Shown here: positions 13,001 to 29,758 of the stretch, one piece after another
Layout of the letters: each line of letters opens with the position of its first letter
How positions within the stretch are numbered: the first letter of the stretch is position 1
Origin: Spirogloea muscicola
Lineage: Eukaryota; Streptophyta; Zygnematophyceae; Spirogloeales; Spirogloeaceae
Assembly (NCBI GenBank): GCA_009602725.1
Contig: WELB01000045.1
Span: forward strand, 503,527-567,526
DNA length: 64,000 nucleotides
Reading direction: 5' to 3'
Notes under the pieces: model-generated
What the model saw: only the letters and a program-made list of their open reading frames with translations
The model's database searches: none
What the model was told of the DNA's origin: nothing
Translations under genes and position numbers: made by a program

Positions 13001-15560
13001 CTTGAGGAGCCTGTAGTTGCCTCAACCGAAGGCGGCTCCTTTATCTCCTTCGAGGGTCCTACATTGTGGTTGCCTTCTTCAAGACCTTCTACCTTGCGTT
13101 GCTCCAAGGGCAGTGCTGTAACAGCAGGAGAGTCTGAGTTGAACAGAGGGGGCGTTGTTGGCAAGGTGTCGGGTGAGCTGCAAGACACAGGGACGTATTC
13201 TTAATGTCTGCCAACTTGAAGAAGGGTGGTGTGCAGTGCATCCATCCAAGCCTTCCAAGCATAATGAAGTGGAGTTCGACCCTTACCTGCTTGTGCTTTG
13301 ACTTGCCTTGATCAAGCCACCTTCCGCCACATCTGGCTTCAAGCGCCATAAGCCAGGGGCCTTATACACTGCCAGCTGCATATGGCATAACCAGCATACT
13401 AAGATATTGCTGAATGTTCTCTTGCCAGCATCCAGATGCAAGTGGCTCTCATCTCATGACTAGTGGTGTGAGCACAATGTACATCTGACACTAATGGCCC
13501 TGAGCTGCAGTGTGCACAGCCCTGGCTTTTGGACTGGAAGAGGTCAGTCTTGCACACATTGTCTTGTCTTACCTGCTTCAAATGTCTGTCAATGACCTGC
13601 TTGTCAACCTTTGACGACTTTGCCTCTCCTACTGCTTTCTCAATGGCCTGCTTGTTCAACAATATGACTAAAACATAGGAGTGAAATTGAGCTCCAGCTT
13701 CAGCTCCAACTGACAAACACAGCGTGACGAGCATTCTGAGAATGTAAGAGACGGCAATGCAGGCACCAAGTTGCAGCACCTTCAGCATCATAGGGAGTGT
13801 ATTGACCTTGAATGAGATCCCTCTTGGGACCTCAGAGAGGATCTTGAGCAGCAGCTGCTTCAGATCTTGACCTCCGACTTCAGTCGTACCTTGCCTCATT
13901 GATACACCTCCTGCTTGCCCTTCTCCAGGGCTTTGTGTCTTGTCTCTACCTGCTGAATTTGACCTGGAAGACAGACTGTCTCCAGGACTGCTAGTACAAG
14001 GAGCCGGGCTTGGAGTCTTGTCCTTCAAAACGACCTGGTGTTTTGGCGGGGGCATTGTAGGAGCATCTGATAGTGGTCGTTTTTGCTTGGCCATCACGTC
14101 AGCTGCTCCTGGATGTCTGACAGCAACAGATTGCCCTGTAGATTATGCCTGATCAAGCATATCAGGCCCGGACATGACGAACTCATGTCTGTAGGCAGGA
14201 CATATGCCAAAGCCTGCTGATGCACTTCAGAGTCGCTTGTTGCTTGATTTGTTGCCCATGCTCATCACATCCTACATGTGGACACGAGACTGTCACAATC
14301 ATTCTCCAATAAATGACCAGCATTGCATTCGTATGTGGAGGATGGGCATTTGTTTTACCGCTGGTGAGCTTCTGACGCTTGTTCTCAAAGTGAACCTTGG
14401 CCTTGCCTGCAGTGGTCTTACGAGCACCTACACCAGCTGCCTAGAGGTTGTCAGGACCAAAGATCAAATGCTCCATACATGCACTCTAACAATTGACATT
14501 ACTTCAGTTCAAGGAGTTGCTTCAAGCCTGCTCCCAATTGTTTCCATCATCAAGATCTGAAAAACCAGGCAGGACTAAGGAAGCTGGAGTCTCACCAGCT
14601 GTTTGAGGAGCCACAAGCGGAGTTGGCATGACAATGACCCTGCCAAGAAACAGTCATTCAATCAGAAGGTGACCTCCGCAACATTGAAGATAGCAAGCTG
14701 AGCCAATGACACACCACACATGCCACAAAGGTGGTGTAGTCTTCTGTGGCGACTGACATTTGTAAGGAGATGTGAAGCATCGCGTGAATTTGGCTGACAT
14801 TGTGCCATTGCATTGTTGCAAACTAGAATGTGCTAGCGAGCAACTCGTACTTGCGCGCTTTCTGCGCCTTCTCGGCCTCGTCTGAGCGCTTCTTCCAACG
14901 ATCCTTTTCAGTGGTTGTCAGGATTCGCAGGACGGAAAGCTTCCTCCATATGCTCCCGGCCTCGACAAGTGTCTTGTCCCTCGAGCTGGTGGATGCCTCC
15001 TCGCAGTAGCAGTCAAACTTTTCACCCGCCTCAGGCGCCGCTGAGAACTGAAATTCTTCATCGCCAACCTGAATGACCTGCTTGCGGCCAGGACAGGTGC
15101 AGTTTTCAAGGACTATCTGCTGGATTCTGTACAAGAGAGCAGCAGGCTAGCTCCTTGCTAAGCCGAAAGCGCACTGACGAGACAAGCGGGCAATCTGCGA
15201 CCGGGTGCTGCTGTGCGAGAAGGCATAGGATGGACCGGGTTGACAGGCCAGCAACTGAGCAGGCCGACTCACATGCTCCGCTTGGGCCGCTCCGAGGCGG
15301 ATCCTGGTGGCCGAGCCGTCCCGCCGAGCGTGGCCGAGCGCGGTGACGAGCTCCGGGGTGAGCTTGATGGTCATGGCGTACCGCTTGGCGGCGGGCTGCA
15401 GCTGGAACGACTGCGCCGCCGACGAGGCTGCCGCCGGGGGAGCCGCAGCGGCGGCGGCGGCGCGGGGGCGCGGCGCGNCGCCCGGCGGGGGGCCCGTCCA
15501 CGACCCCGACGGCGGGCGTGGCGAGGGGCCACCACGTTCCCATGGGCGCATCGGCGGGCC
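10014..15560 (-). CDS. ELL: ELL-type RNA polymerase II elongation factor
   Basis: Nine exons with agreeing phases: about 15273-15560, 14851-15126, 13807-14116, 13573-13650, 13287-13375, 10865-13177, 10586-10663, 10343-10448, 10014-10148. The N-terminal domain follows the ELL pattern: MTIKLTPELVTAL, then VGDEEFQFS with FDCY, then SIWRKLSVLRI before a Lys-rich helix, a winged-helix-like segment (LLLKILSEVPRGISFK) and LAVYKAPGLWRLKPD. The C-terminal exons form an occludin/ELL homology domain (REYIEKYDIYLRLSGLLDTD, REDFVLLKRDFDQAKTSGE, RHKRMSQAFDTLHQELQ). Between them, the 2.3-kb exon encodes a disordered, Ser/Glu/Asp-rich region with SDSGSD repeats and a run of acidic residues. ELL suppresses Pol II pausing, in animals within the super elongation complex. 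The exact start codon is unclear; a single N at 15479 lies in exon 1. The family call rests on the ordered match of both terminal domains. Confidence 0.82.
12541..12670 (-). repeat. Ser/Asp/Gly/Glu low-complexity coding repeat inside ELL
   Basis: The minus strand encodes alternating Ser-Asp and Ser-Gly dipeptides followed by an Asp/Glu/Val-rich acidic run. It is a hexanucleotide-like repeat that may vary in length between alleles. Confidence 0.75.
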
Positions 15561-16080
15561 CCGCCGTTCCCGTCTCCCCCCGCCCTTCCACAACCGGGCG
15601 CTGGCCCAAGCTGGGAACCCGCCCCACCATCTATCGGGCTGCGGCCGCTCACAGCCCCGCCTCGTTACTTCCTCGTCGGGAAGCTCCTCCAGCTGCCGTT
15701 CAAGGCTCCGCTTCTCACCGTCGTCTCTCCCGGAAGCCGCCCAGACGGCGCCACCGTCTGGCCCGCCCGTCCGCTCCGGCTGGCCGGGGTCACGCTGGTG
15801 GGGTATCCCCTCACAGGTGCTCCCAACAGCACGGCGCCTCCCCGCCCACGGCCGCCGCCGTCCCCGCTGCGCGTGCCGCGTGCAGTGGCGGCGCGGGGTC
15901 GCGCATGCCCGCTTCTCCTCCCGCCATCTGCGGGGCCGCCCACATGGAGTGTTGGTCACTCGGGCCGTCTTCGGTCTACCCGGCTGATCCGTTTCACGCC
16001 GCCTCATCTGTACAAGCAGCAGAAGCAGGTAGAAGCCACTCGTCGAAAGAGAAAAAGGCCTATCGCTTCCTGTACTAACG
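15330..16080. other. CpG-island-like promoter region of ELL
   Basis: GC-rich block covering ELL exon 1 and its upstream flank, with one N at 15479. Long frames on both strands here follow from base composition, since they overlap in several phases without family similarity. Confidence 0.5.
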
Positions 16081-16921
16081 TCGCATAATAACTTTAGCAA
16101 AGGGCTTCCTTCCATGTAGCCTAATATCAACGAAAGATGTGCACTCATTATACATTGTAATGGCTTGAATTTGGCCTCTACTTTTCATTTCATGCGCACC
16201 GCGCGCCCTCTCTGTGAAGGGGGCGAAGCTTTGGAAAGCCAGCCCACGAGCCCATGAGATTGAACAAGTTCTGAAGGAGTCAGAAAGCTTAGAGACCACT
16301 ATGGGTGCCTGCTCAGTGACCCTTCGTCAGCCTCAAGTCAGAAGATGTAGCAGCTGACTCCAGGCGCCCCACCTTCAGCATGAGGCGGCAGCCAGGGCAC
16401 GATCGGCCAAGAGAGGCAAGGCAACTGCCAAGTTAAGCTGGAAATGGCTCTTCTGAAGGGAGGCTGTGGCTGTAATAAACCAGCTGAAGGATGGGAGCAA
16501 GGGGTTAAGCGTGTCCAAGGGTCCAAGGTGGAAGCAGCACTGGGGTCTTGAGCGGCCCTGGTGTCCGAGAGGCAGAGACCCCAAACCCTTACTATCAACT
16601 CCGGCAAGTACACATCTTGGCGACATGAAGCGGCCCACTTTAAAACGGTTGTGGCATGGAGGCTCAGTAAGCAAGTGGGGAGAGCTGCTCTTAGGAACCA
16701 CCCGCACAGGCAAGAGATGCCATTGGAGAGCAAACGAGCATGGTCACTTGGCGGGCCAGAATCTACTTGACTGTGTTTGCACATGAATGGCAGTCATTGC
16801 GTGGTAGTGGCAGCTCCTGCTCTGATGTTTAGGCAGGTGAATTGGCACGGCAAGCTTGTGTTGGTCGAGCCGGCATTGCTGTCCTTCCCATGCAAGTCAA
16901 AGAGGTCAGGAGTAGTAGCAA
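16081..16921. other. Intergenic, with one short dispersed repeat copy
   Basis: 16155-16215 is a degenerate copy of the short repeat with ATTTCATGCGCACCGCGCGCC, followed by a LINE-tail-like piece (AAAGCCAGCCCAC). The rest, between ELL and the SAL1 stop, shows no gene. Confidence 0.45.
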
Positions 16922-19900
16922 TCAAAGCCGAGATGAATCCCAGCTAGCTTCCACAGCCGAGGTGAGGGATGCATGCAGCTTCATGGAGCCGCAAGCAATG
17001 ATGCCACGGTCCAGACGATCAAGGAAGCGCCCCTCTGAGAAATCCAAGGGCCGGCCCCCTGCATCTGTTACAATTCCCCCAGCCTCTTGCACAATTAGCA
17101 CCCCTGCTGCATGATCCCAAATCTTCTCCTTGTAACCAGCTCTGGCAAACTTCATGAAGATCTCAGCGTCGCCCCTTGCAATTGCAGCATACTTGGCCAT
17201 GCTGTACACCCGCAAGGGCAAGTTCCTGCGAACCACAGCGCAAGAGGGGTGGCCATCAGTGGAGCGTCAGCTGTTTTTGTTCGTGTAAGGAGCCAATGTC
17301 CAAGAACGACCAAGAATCTTACAAAACCAGAAAATTTGAGGACACCTTCACAGCAGTATTGCAAGACACCACAAGCCGCATGACATACTGGTCACGTCCT
17401 CCTACCTCAGGCCAAGACTGTCAGCAAGCCCTGCAGTGAAGCTCTGGCTGCTGTTCGCTTTTTCCACGGGTTCGCAGAATGTAGCTGCTGCAGGGTCCTC
17501 TACGGAAGATACTCGTACTTGCCTTGCCTTGACACCCATGTGGCCGTGGCAAACCAGAGGCTCCATCCACGTGCCACCTCCTTGTCGAGCCTGTACCAGG
17601 TAACAGCACTCTATCAAAAAAGCTTGTGAAAGCTGGACAAGAAGACAGCCAAGCAGGGCAGGGACTGGACACCTTGCATCACCATGCCTTGATGCTTCTC
17701 TGCTGTTTCAAGACTTGCATGAAAACAGAATCAAATGCACGTGTGCGTGGTCAAGGTGGTGGTATCCTGCGCATAAACGGGGCTCACCGTCATAACACAA
17801 CCCATGTTCCAACTGCCTGGCTTTGGTGGGAAAAATGCTGCTGTCAGGCGGAAGTATCGGTGGGGATATCGGAGCCATGCAGCCCGCATGGGCAAGTTTG
17901 GGCAACCCAGAGCCCCCAGCACCACTTCTCCATCCTCCATCATTGCAAGCGCAATTGCGTACTGGTCACCTCTGGTGAATCCTAACGTGCCATCGACAGG
18001 GTCCAAGATCCAGTGCCTGCCAGTAGGCCCTCCCCTTGAAGTACCCCTGTTGATTGCCTGTATGTAAAAGTAAAGAAGGAGCTGGTCAACTACCCAGAAT
18101 TAAGCTCCTACAGGTCACAAACTAGGAAGGTATGACAATCATAAAGTGAAGAGATAATGCTTAATTTCACGCATGCCTAAGACATGGACTAGCATAACAT
18201 TCGGTACCTATCAGCAGCCTGATCAGCTGCTTGCCCACCATTGAGGAGTCGTTCAGAGACAGAGTATGGCAGCGCACGTACTTTCAGAACGTCAACTGTC
18301 CCCAGCGGTTGCAGTGGTGGCTGTAAACCAAATGTAGAAGCACCAGCTAAGCATTCATTGACAGCTGTGACCACTTTTTGGAGGTTCTCAACTCCTTGCC
18401 GCCCTTTCAGAGCTTCCGTGTCTTCCTCGGCAACCATTGAAAAGTCCCCGCCAGGGAAGTACTGACTGAGCAACCAAGCAACCACAGCCTGAACTCCCCA
18501 GTCTGGTGGGCAACAGCAGACAAAAGAACAGTATCTTACACAAGCGCAGTGGATACGAATGCCACTCCTGAATACAGCAATTCCTGTGTAGGACATTAAT
18601 CTGAGTTGCACTGAGGTACAAAATCTAGGCTGCCTGTACTGAAATGTGAAGAAATAGTGACACAGCTGGGGACGACTGTGAACAGAATTCAAGAGGAAAC
18701 AAGAAGACAAAGATCTGGACTTATTGGCGAGATTTGTAAAGGACTAAAGCAAGACTTGTAGCAATCAGGTGTCTCAGCTATATGCAGCTTCAAAATCTGA
18801 CCATTCCTGGTGAACATGAAGCACACTTCCACAGGAAGCACTGAACGCACCACGACGTACCTGCTACGGTCACGAGTGACTTGTCCTTCTTTGTGTCAGC
18901 TTTCTCCTTCTTACTCAGCAGCTTCTCCTGTACACTTATACTAAGTTGACAAGCCAACTGAACAGCCTGGGAGGCCACCTTCAGCTCATGTTCATACTGT
19001 TGCGGTCTTTCTGGGGCAGTCTTCTTTGGCTCGTCCACATTCTCCGCCTCTAGCACCACTTCTGTTCGATGTTGTTGCTCTGGTGGCGAGTTCAATCTAG
19101 GCCCCAACTTGGGTCCAAGAAGGGGGTTGAAGTTGAGAGGACTAAGGGGTTGACTGCCTCCTAATGCAGAGCCTATGCAGACAAGGAGAGCACAACGTTG
19201 ACTCAATTAAGCAGGTCAATCCTCGTAAATGATAAGCAAGCGACACATGGAGTGCTGTGTCACTTGCAACAGCCTGTACAGCCTGTCCAACATACACACT
19301 CGTGTGTTTTGCTCCTGTGCCAATCACTAAGCAAGCACTGTAACAGGAGACATGTTTGCAAAAAGCAAGGGACAACCATATGCACCTGAGTACAAGCAGT
19401 GGTCACTGATGTACCTGCGAGTTGTCCTGAGGTCACAGCAATGCCACTGCAAACACCCGGCAGTTGCGTGCAGTCAACCGGTGGGAGCGGAGCTCCAGCA
19501 ATATGGCGCTGCATTGCAAACGAGGTGGCAGTATATTGATCTGTGGGGTAAGCGACCTGCCCGTAGAGCTCGGCCGTCTAGCAACAAGTCCTGACAAGCA
19601 TATAATCATGTTTTCTTAAGCGTGCTGGTACCAGTGTGCCAGACAAAGTAAAAAACGTTGATTGTGGTGCAGACCACAGTGGGCTTGCATGCTCATTGAT
19701 CGCATACTACGACGACTCCCGCTGCAGCAGCGGCTGATGCGGGTTCCTGACTGCACTAACCGCACGCCGGGTCGTCAAGGCCACATGCGGAGGCGTGGAC
19801 AGCCCTCCTCGCCACGGTCGGCCGCCTCCTGGCGGGCCGCGGGGCTTCGCAGACCCGGCCCAGGCGGGCCGCGGAGCGCTGGGAGCCGGAGGCGGGCAGC

Positions 19901-19953
19901 GGCAAGCCATCTGCACCACTGAGCGGGATGGAGCTTCTGCCACTGGAGCTCAC
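16922..19953 (-). CDS. SAL1: 3'(2'),5'-bisphosphate nucleotidase, SAL1/HAL2 family
   Basis: Hydrolyses 3'-phosphoadenosine 5'-phosphate (PAP) to AMP; in plants it acts in chloroplasts and mitochondria and controls the PAP retrograde signal. Exons: about 19766-19953, 19415-19500, 18861-19172, 18208-18502, 17788-18046, 17406-17590, 16922-17225, with matching phases. Metal and substrate motifs of the inositol-monophosphatase fold are present: [32 protein letters not shown], and [16 protein letters not shown] with GGRPLDFS. The stop is TGA at 16922-16924. The first exon begins [13 protein letters not shown] and is rich in Ser, Ala and Arg without acidic clusters, as in a transit peptide. About 100 residues between it and the catalytic domain are extra relative to a minimal HAL2 and look disordered. 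It diverges from the helicase gene across a GC-rich shared promoter. Confidence 0.92.
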
Positions 19954-20224
19954 GTCCTCCCGGTGCTGGCTGCGAGCCGCCGGAGCTGCAGGCCTCGCAT
20001 GGCTGGGCCGGCGCCGGAGCTCCGAGCGCCGCCGAGGCCGCCACCAGGCCCGCCGGGCTCCCCGGAGAGGCGGCGCGGGTGACGGACAGGCGCCGCGGTC
20101 TGCGGGGAACGGCGGCGGCCGGAGTCAGCTGGCGCAGGCTGCCGGCGCTGCCACTGCTCTCCCCGGGCCCCCTCGATCGTGGCTCTGCCGTCTCTGCCGT
20201 CTCTAACGCCGCCAGTTGCCTTCG

Positions 20225-20255
<31 letters not shown>

Positions 20256-20560
20256 TTGCGGCGCGCGGCGCTGCGGGCTCGCGCGGCGGCGGCGGGGCCG
20301 CGGGAGGGCTTGGCCGAGGCGAGGTTAACGTCTTCCAGTGACGGTCAGTTGACGTCGTTACTTGACGGGGCACTAACTCGAAATAAGACGGGGTCTCAGC
20401 AGTTTGGGCCAGTAGCTTTCAGTCAAGCTAGGATCCGGTTAGCTGGCCGACGGCGCGGCGGCTCGCCGTCGTCCGGCGGCAGACGAATGGGGGGGCTGTC
20501 ACGACGGGCCCGCTCTTTGGTACACAGCTATGGTCTGGGCCGGGCCCTGAAATCCGGCGC
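19954..20560. promoter_or_regulatory. Bidirectional GC-rich promoter between SAL1 and the helicase
   Basis: About 600 bp between divergent genes, very GC-rich, with a (CCG)n run near 20229-20262. Long frames here are compositional. The helicase 5' UTR probably occupies the right part. Confidence 0.5.
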
Positions 20561-20561
20561 G

Positions 20562-25762
<5,201 letters not shown>

Positions 25763-26400
25763 GTTCAGCGCGGGGTCCAGCCATGGCGTGGAGCTCCTCC
25801 AATGGCGTGGAGCTTCTCCAGGGACTGGCTTGGAGAGGGACGCAGGGAGGAGGCCGCCAGGGATTGTGCCATTGGCCTCCTCTGACGGCCATCTGTAGCT
25901 TCGCAGCTGCTGCCAGCCTGAGTGGCTGCCTTGCGTATGATGCTCAATGTTGCTTACCAGGTTGATAATTGGCGCGTCCATTCGCCACGGATGCGAGGGC
26001 GCTGTTGGACAGGGCAGCCTGCCATCCATTGTTTTGAATAAGGCGGTGAAGGTCAGGCAGGGCTTGGAGACAATGGTGTTGGGGCCCACCACGCCAGCTG
26101 TAGGCACACACATTTACCGTTACCAATTTTGACAGCTGCTGCACTGCTGGCGCGAAGGTGGGGGCCAAGGCTTGCGCTGCTGCCACAAATGTCGGCACCT
26201 TTGCATCGCACCTTCGTGAGCGGCGGCCGCAGCTGGGGCTTTGACTCGGCACTGACCCCTCTGGGAGCACGGCCTATCATAGAGAAAGAGGCTTCCAGTG
26301 GAGGGCGACGGCCAGCCAAGGCGAAGGAATGAACATGGCACCGCCTCGTGAAGAGCCCACCGTGCTGGAACCTCGAATGAAACCTGGGACGGTCTCGTCG
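25763..26400. other. Helicase 3' flank; one unexplained ORF
   Basis: 26129-26332 (+) is open and encodes an Ala/Leu/Arg-rich segment reminiscent of an organelle presequence, but it lacks a good ATG and a clear continuation. Nothing else is supportable. Confidence 0.25.
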
Positions 26401-26401
26401 G

Positions 26402-26420
26402 CAGTTAGGGTTAGGGTTAC
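26402..26420 (+). repeat. Short TTAGGG telomere-like tract
   Basis: AGTTAGGGTTAGGGTTACG lies about 190 bp upstream of the Elongin A start codon, in its probable 5' UTR or promoter. Confidence 0.7.
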
Positions 26421-26611
26421 GTCGCGGGCTTCAGAGCCCGGGCATCCGCGCCGCCGCCGTCAGCGCCGCCCGCCGGAGGCCTGGCCATTGCCGAGCCGCC
26501 GTGAGGCCGCCGCGCACAGGCGCGGCGGGCGCTGGCCCCGCCTTCGCGGCGCTGAGCGGTAGCCGTCGCGGCGCGCGCCGCGGAGGCCGCTTCCCAAGGG
26601 GTCCAAGGGCG

Positions 26612-28962
26612 ATGGCGGCCCCCCCCCGCGGCGGGCTGCTGGCGCTGCAGGAGCTGTGCAAGCGGGCGCTGATCGACAACCTGGACGCCATCGGCGACGT
26701 GGGCGACACCGACGCCGCGCTGCTGGCCGCCATCCTCGTGCACTGCACCGCCGACCAGCTCGCCGCCATCGAGGACGCCACCGCCGTGCGCCCGCTCTCT
26801 CCCGGCCCCGCTTCGCAGAGACAGTCCGGAAAGATCAGCAGGACATGGAGGTGACAGGATTCGAACCTAGGTCTAAGGATTAGTGTTTAAGGGTTAAGGG
26901 TTTCGGGTGCCGCTGCCTGGGTTGTGGCGGCTGGCAGTGCCTCGTGGCCAGTGCAGGCAGGCCTCGCCGAGCGGCGCCCAGAGCCTCGGTGGCTGTGGGC
27001 GCCGGCAGAAGCCAGCGCCCATCCAATGGTTCGCCCCCAATGGGGGATGGACGATCGGCTGGCCTGTGCACGCCAGCCAGAAAGTGGCAGCAAGTGGGCG
27101 TCTGAGCTTCCGGCGGCGCTGCTTGCTCTTACTGCGGTGACTGGAAAGTAGGTTTCACGTACTCATTGAGAACCTCTTCCAAACGTAATTCCATAAGTTG
27201 ACGTGTTCTCTTCAATTGCTTTGTACCGTTGCTGGGCAGGGCCGGGACCTGAGCCCGGTGACCAACGAGCTGTGGCGGCACTGCTACCGGCGGCGCTTCG
27301 GCGCCGACGCCGCGCAGCGCGTCGCCGAGCGGATGCAGCGCCGCGGCGTCTTCTTCCGCTGGCGCACCCTCCACGATGTGAGCCTTCAGACCCACATGGA
27401 CCGCCGCTGCAGGCTGGCGCCGTCATGCTCCGTATGATGAACTCTACTTGCATAAACGCCTGACCCGCAAGCTGCGCACTCTGCGGCGGTGTATGTTGGA
27501 CGCGTGTGCCACAGGCCAAGATCAAGGAGCAGGAGGAGTCGCAGCGGCAGTGCGCGAGTCGCCTGCGGGAGCTCTATCTAGAGGCCGAGAATTGTAAGCA
27601 ACTCAAGCCCGGCATTGCCCCTGTATTCGGTAGCTGGCATGCGAGCCCACTTGTCTGCTTCCTGTGAAAGCTGCCCTCTGGTGATTGAGCAATCCTGCCG
27701 CCCAGCACAGGGACGGCAGTGTGCAATTGCATTCTGCATTATCGACTTCATGAGAAGGACTGCGATGCCCATTGGGTGCGGTTCTTATGCACGACTCTGG
27801 TACCCAACCAGTCCACCTTCTCAAGTGGAGGCCGGAGATTGTGTTACTGTTCTTCCAATTTTGCATATCTGTTTTGCTGTTTTTGATCCTGCAGACAAGC
27901 AGAGCCGGCGCATTCAGCTGTGCACGCTCAGACCTCCCGGCACTCGAAAGCGGCCAGCGGCAGTCGGTGTCCGGGCAGGCTCGGCTTGTGGTAGGTGCTG
28001 CCCTCATGTCTCACCTCCTTCATTGGCGTGCAGCTAGGCACACCAGGATGTTAGCCTGAGGTTTCAAAAGTCGGGAGTTGACCATATGCATCAACGAGTA
28101 CAGACTGCATGAAGTCTCCTTGGCCGAGGTAACTTCCTCTATCACCTTTAATGGGCTATTAAATGGCCTGTGGACCTCCAGGTGGGCAGGGGGGTGGCGG
28201 CCGCCTCATGAAGAAAGCTCGGCAAGAGTATGCCCAGAGGTACGAAATTGTATTACGATATACCAAGGGCTTCTTGGCTTTGTGTCTATATTAGATGCCA
28301 AAGCCGTGCATCTCAGGAGATGAGGTTGGGTGGTTTCTTCGCTACTGCTGCAGCAACGTCCTTTGCTGTTTGCTGGTTGCATAACAGCAAGTAAGCCATC
28401 AGCTGCGAGGACCTGTCATGATCATTCTCAGACATGCAGCAGGGATTGGGTGGCTTCGCATAGTGTTCAGATTGAAACTGAGCTAAGATCCTGCACTACT
28501 GTAGAGAATGTGTCTTGGTGTAATCTGGTGTGCCACCACAGCTCTTTCTCCTGACATTATAGTTGTTTGGATCGCCTCAGCCTGGAAGTCAAGGTGAAGG
28601 CGAGTTTACAATGGCCGCCAGCAACAGCCAAAGCAAGGCTCCAAGCACCCCCTCAGAGCTTCCGCGCAGGCCCACCTGAGAGGCCATGGCCTGGTTCTGC
28701 TGCGAAGCCCGCAACGCATCACAGGCCTCTCCATCAAACAGCCACCGAGGACTTTGCAATGGCTGCAAGAAGGCAGGCTGCTGCTACCAGTGGGGCGCAG
28801 GAATCAAGCAAGGCAATTGATTTGACCGTGGCGGGGCACAAAGTGAACAACAGGTCCCTGCTACTCAAGTCCAGTGCCACCATAGCCCGAGGTCGGGGTC
28901 AAGGTCAGGAACATACTCGGCAAGCAGCTTTGCGTGGTCTCCGCAACAAAGGCCTACTCTGA
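26612..28962 (+). CDS. ELOA: Elongin A (transcription factor SIII subunit A)
   Basis: Elongin A joins Elongin B/C in a Pol II elongation factor and cullin E3 ligase. Exons: 26612-26785, 27240-27377, 27515-27593, 27895-27990, 28182-28239 and a terminal exon of about 28565-28962, with consistent phases. The N-terminus has the BC-box region LQELCKRALIDN, then DVGDTDAALLAAIL and HCTADQLAAIED. The next exons give GRDLSPVTNELW, FRWRTLHD, KIKEQEESQRQCASRLREL and KQSRRIQLCTLRPPG, the order seen in plant and animal Elongin A. GGGGRLMKKARQEYAQR near the end also matches the family. The last exon (basic, Ser/Ala-rich) is less certain; its frame ends with TGA at 28960-28962. The start ATG at 26612 precedes a short leader directly before the BC-box. 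Confidence 0.88.
26846..26871 (-). other. tRNA T-arm-like fragment
   Basis: The minus strand reads CTAGGTTCGAATCCTGTCACC then TCCA, resembling the T arm, 3' acceptor strand and discriminator base of a tRNA. No matching 5' acceptor strand or D arm is found within 100 bases, so it is a fragment or chance match within Elongin A intron 1. Confidence 0.3.
26877..26912 (+). repeat. Telomere-like tract in Elongin A intron 1
   Basis: GTTTAAGGGTTAAGGGTTTC, a short degenerate TTTAGGG-type array about 90 bp after the exon 1 donor. Confidence 0.55.
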
Positions 28963-29758
28963 TAGTTGCCAATGCAGCGCATCTAAGTGTTACAGCAGTG
29001 AGTAATTATCTTAGTGGCCTGTGTCCAGGAGCTAGTCCATGGCCTCTATAGTGAACCCATAGTCGATAGAGCCATGTGCATCGGCAGCAACTGCAGCAAC
29101 TAACAGTACTTGTTTTACATGAGTGTGTATGTACATTATTCACACTATTTACTATCACTACATGCCAGTGAAAAGACCTCTCAGTGCCTGTTGGCCATGT
29201 AAGGCCACACCAAAGAAGAATGTAGGCAATGAAGGTAATATCTAGAGTGCACTTCTCTGTCTCCTGAGCATTCCTGAATTCAGAGCAGCAGATGCGAGCA
29301 ACAAACAGGCCCAGTTCATGTCGCAATCACATGTCGTTATAAGCAAGTAGGCAAGTATCAACAGCGGATAGGCATGCTTATCAGGCAAGCCTTGAAAGGT
29401 CCCACGATAATCTCGTGCTTTCAAAGCAAAGTCTCACAATTACTTGTGCTAAAGATACTCAAAGGCAAGGAGGCCAGGGTAAGGGCCTCACAGACTGTGA
29501 GAGATTAAACAGCATGACACAGGGGTGGATGACTCTTGTGGGGCGTTCTTGCAGGGTATTGGGGGGGGGGAAGGTGGGTCTGGTGAGACACGACACCATC
29601 AACAAATAAATGTCAGAGCACAAGCAGTGCTCCGATAAAGCAATGGAGGTGGTTGATGGCGAGCCCAACGAGAGCAGCAATGTGGCACTGCTGCTACCGC
29701 CCGGCAAACAGGTATCTCTGTGCCACTGCAGGACGCGGAGGCGCCCAGTAGTCAATGG
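28963..29758. other. Convergent intergenic region, no gene seen
   Basis: Lies between the 3' ends of Elongin A and the Raf-like kinase. TGTAA at about 29193 could end the Elongin A transcript. A run of G occurs at 29560-29570. No coding exon is recognised. Confidence 0.45.

Noticed and set aside
29560-29570. Poly-G run as a regulatory G-quadruplex
   Set aside because: It is a single homopolymer without spaced G-tracts, in an intergenic region, and may be a sequencing artefact.
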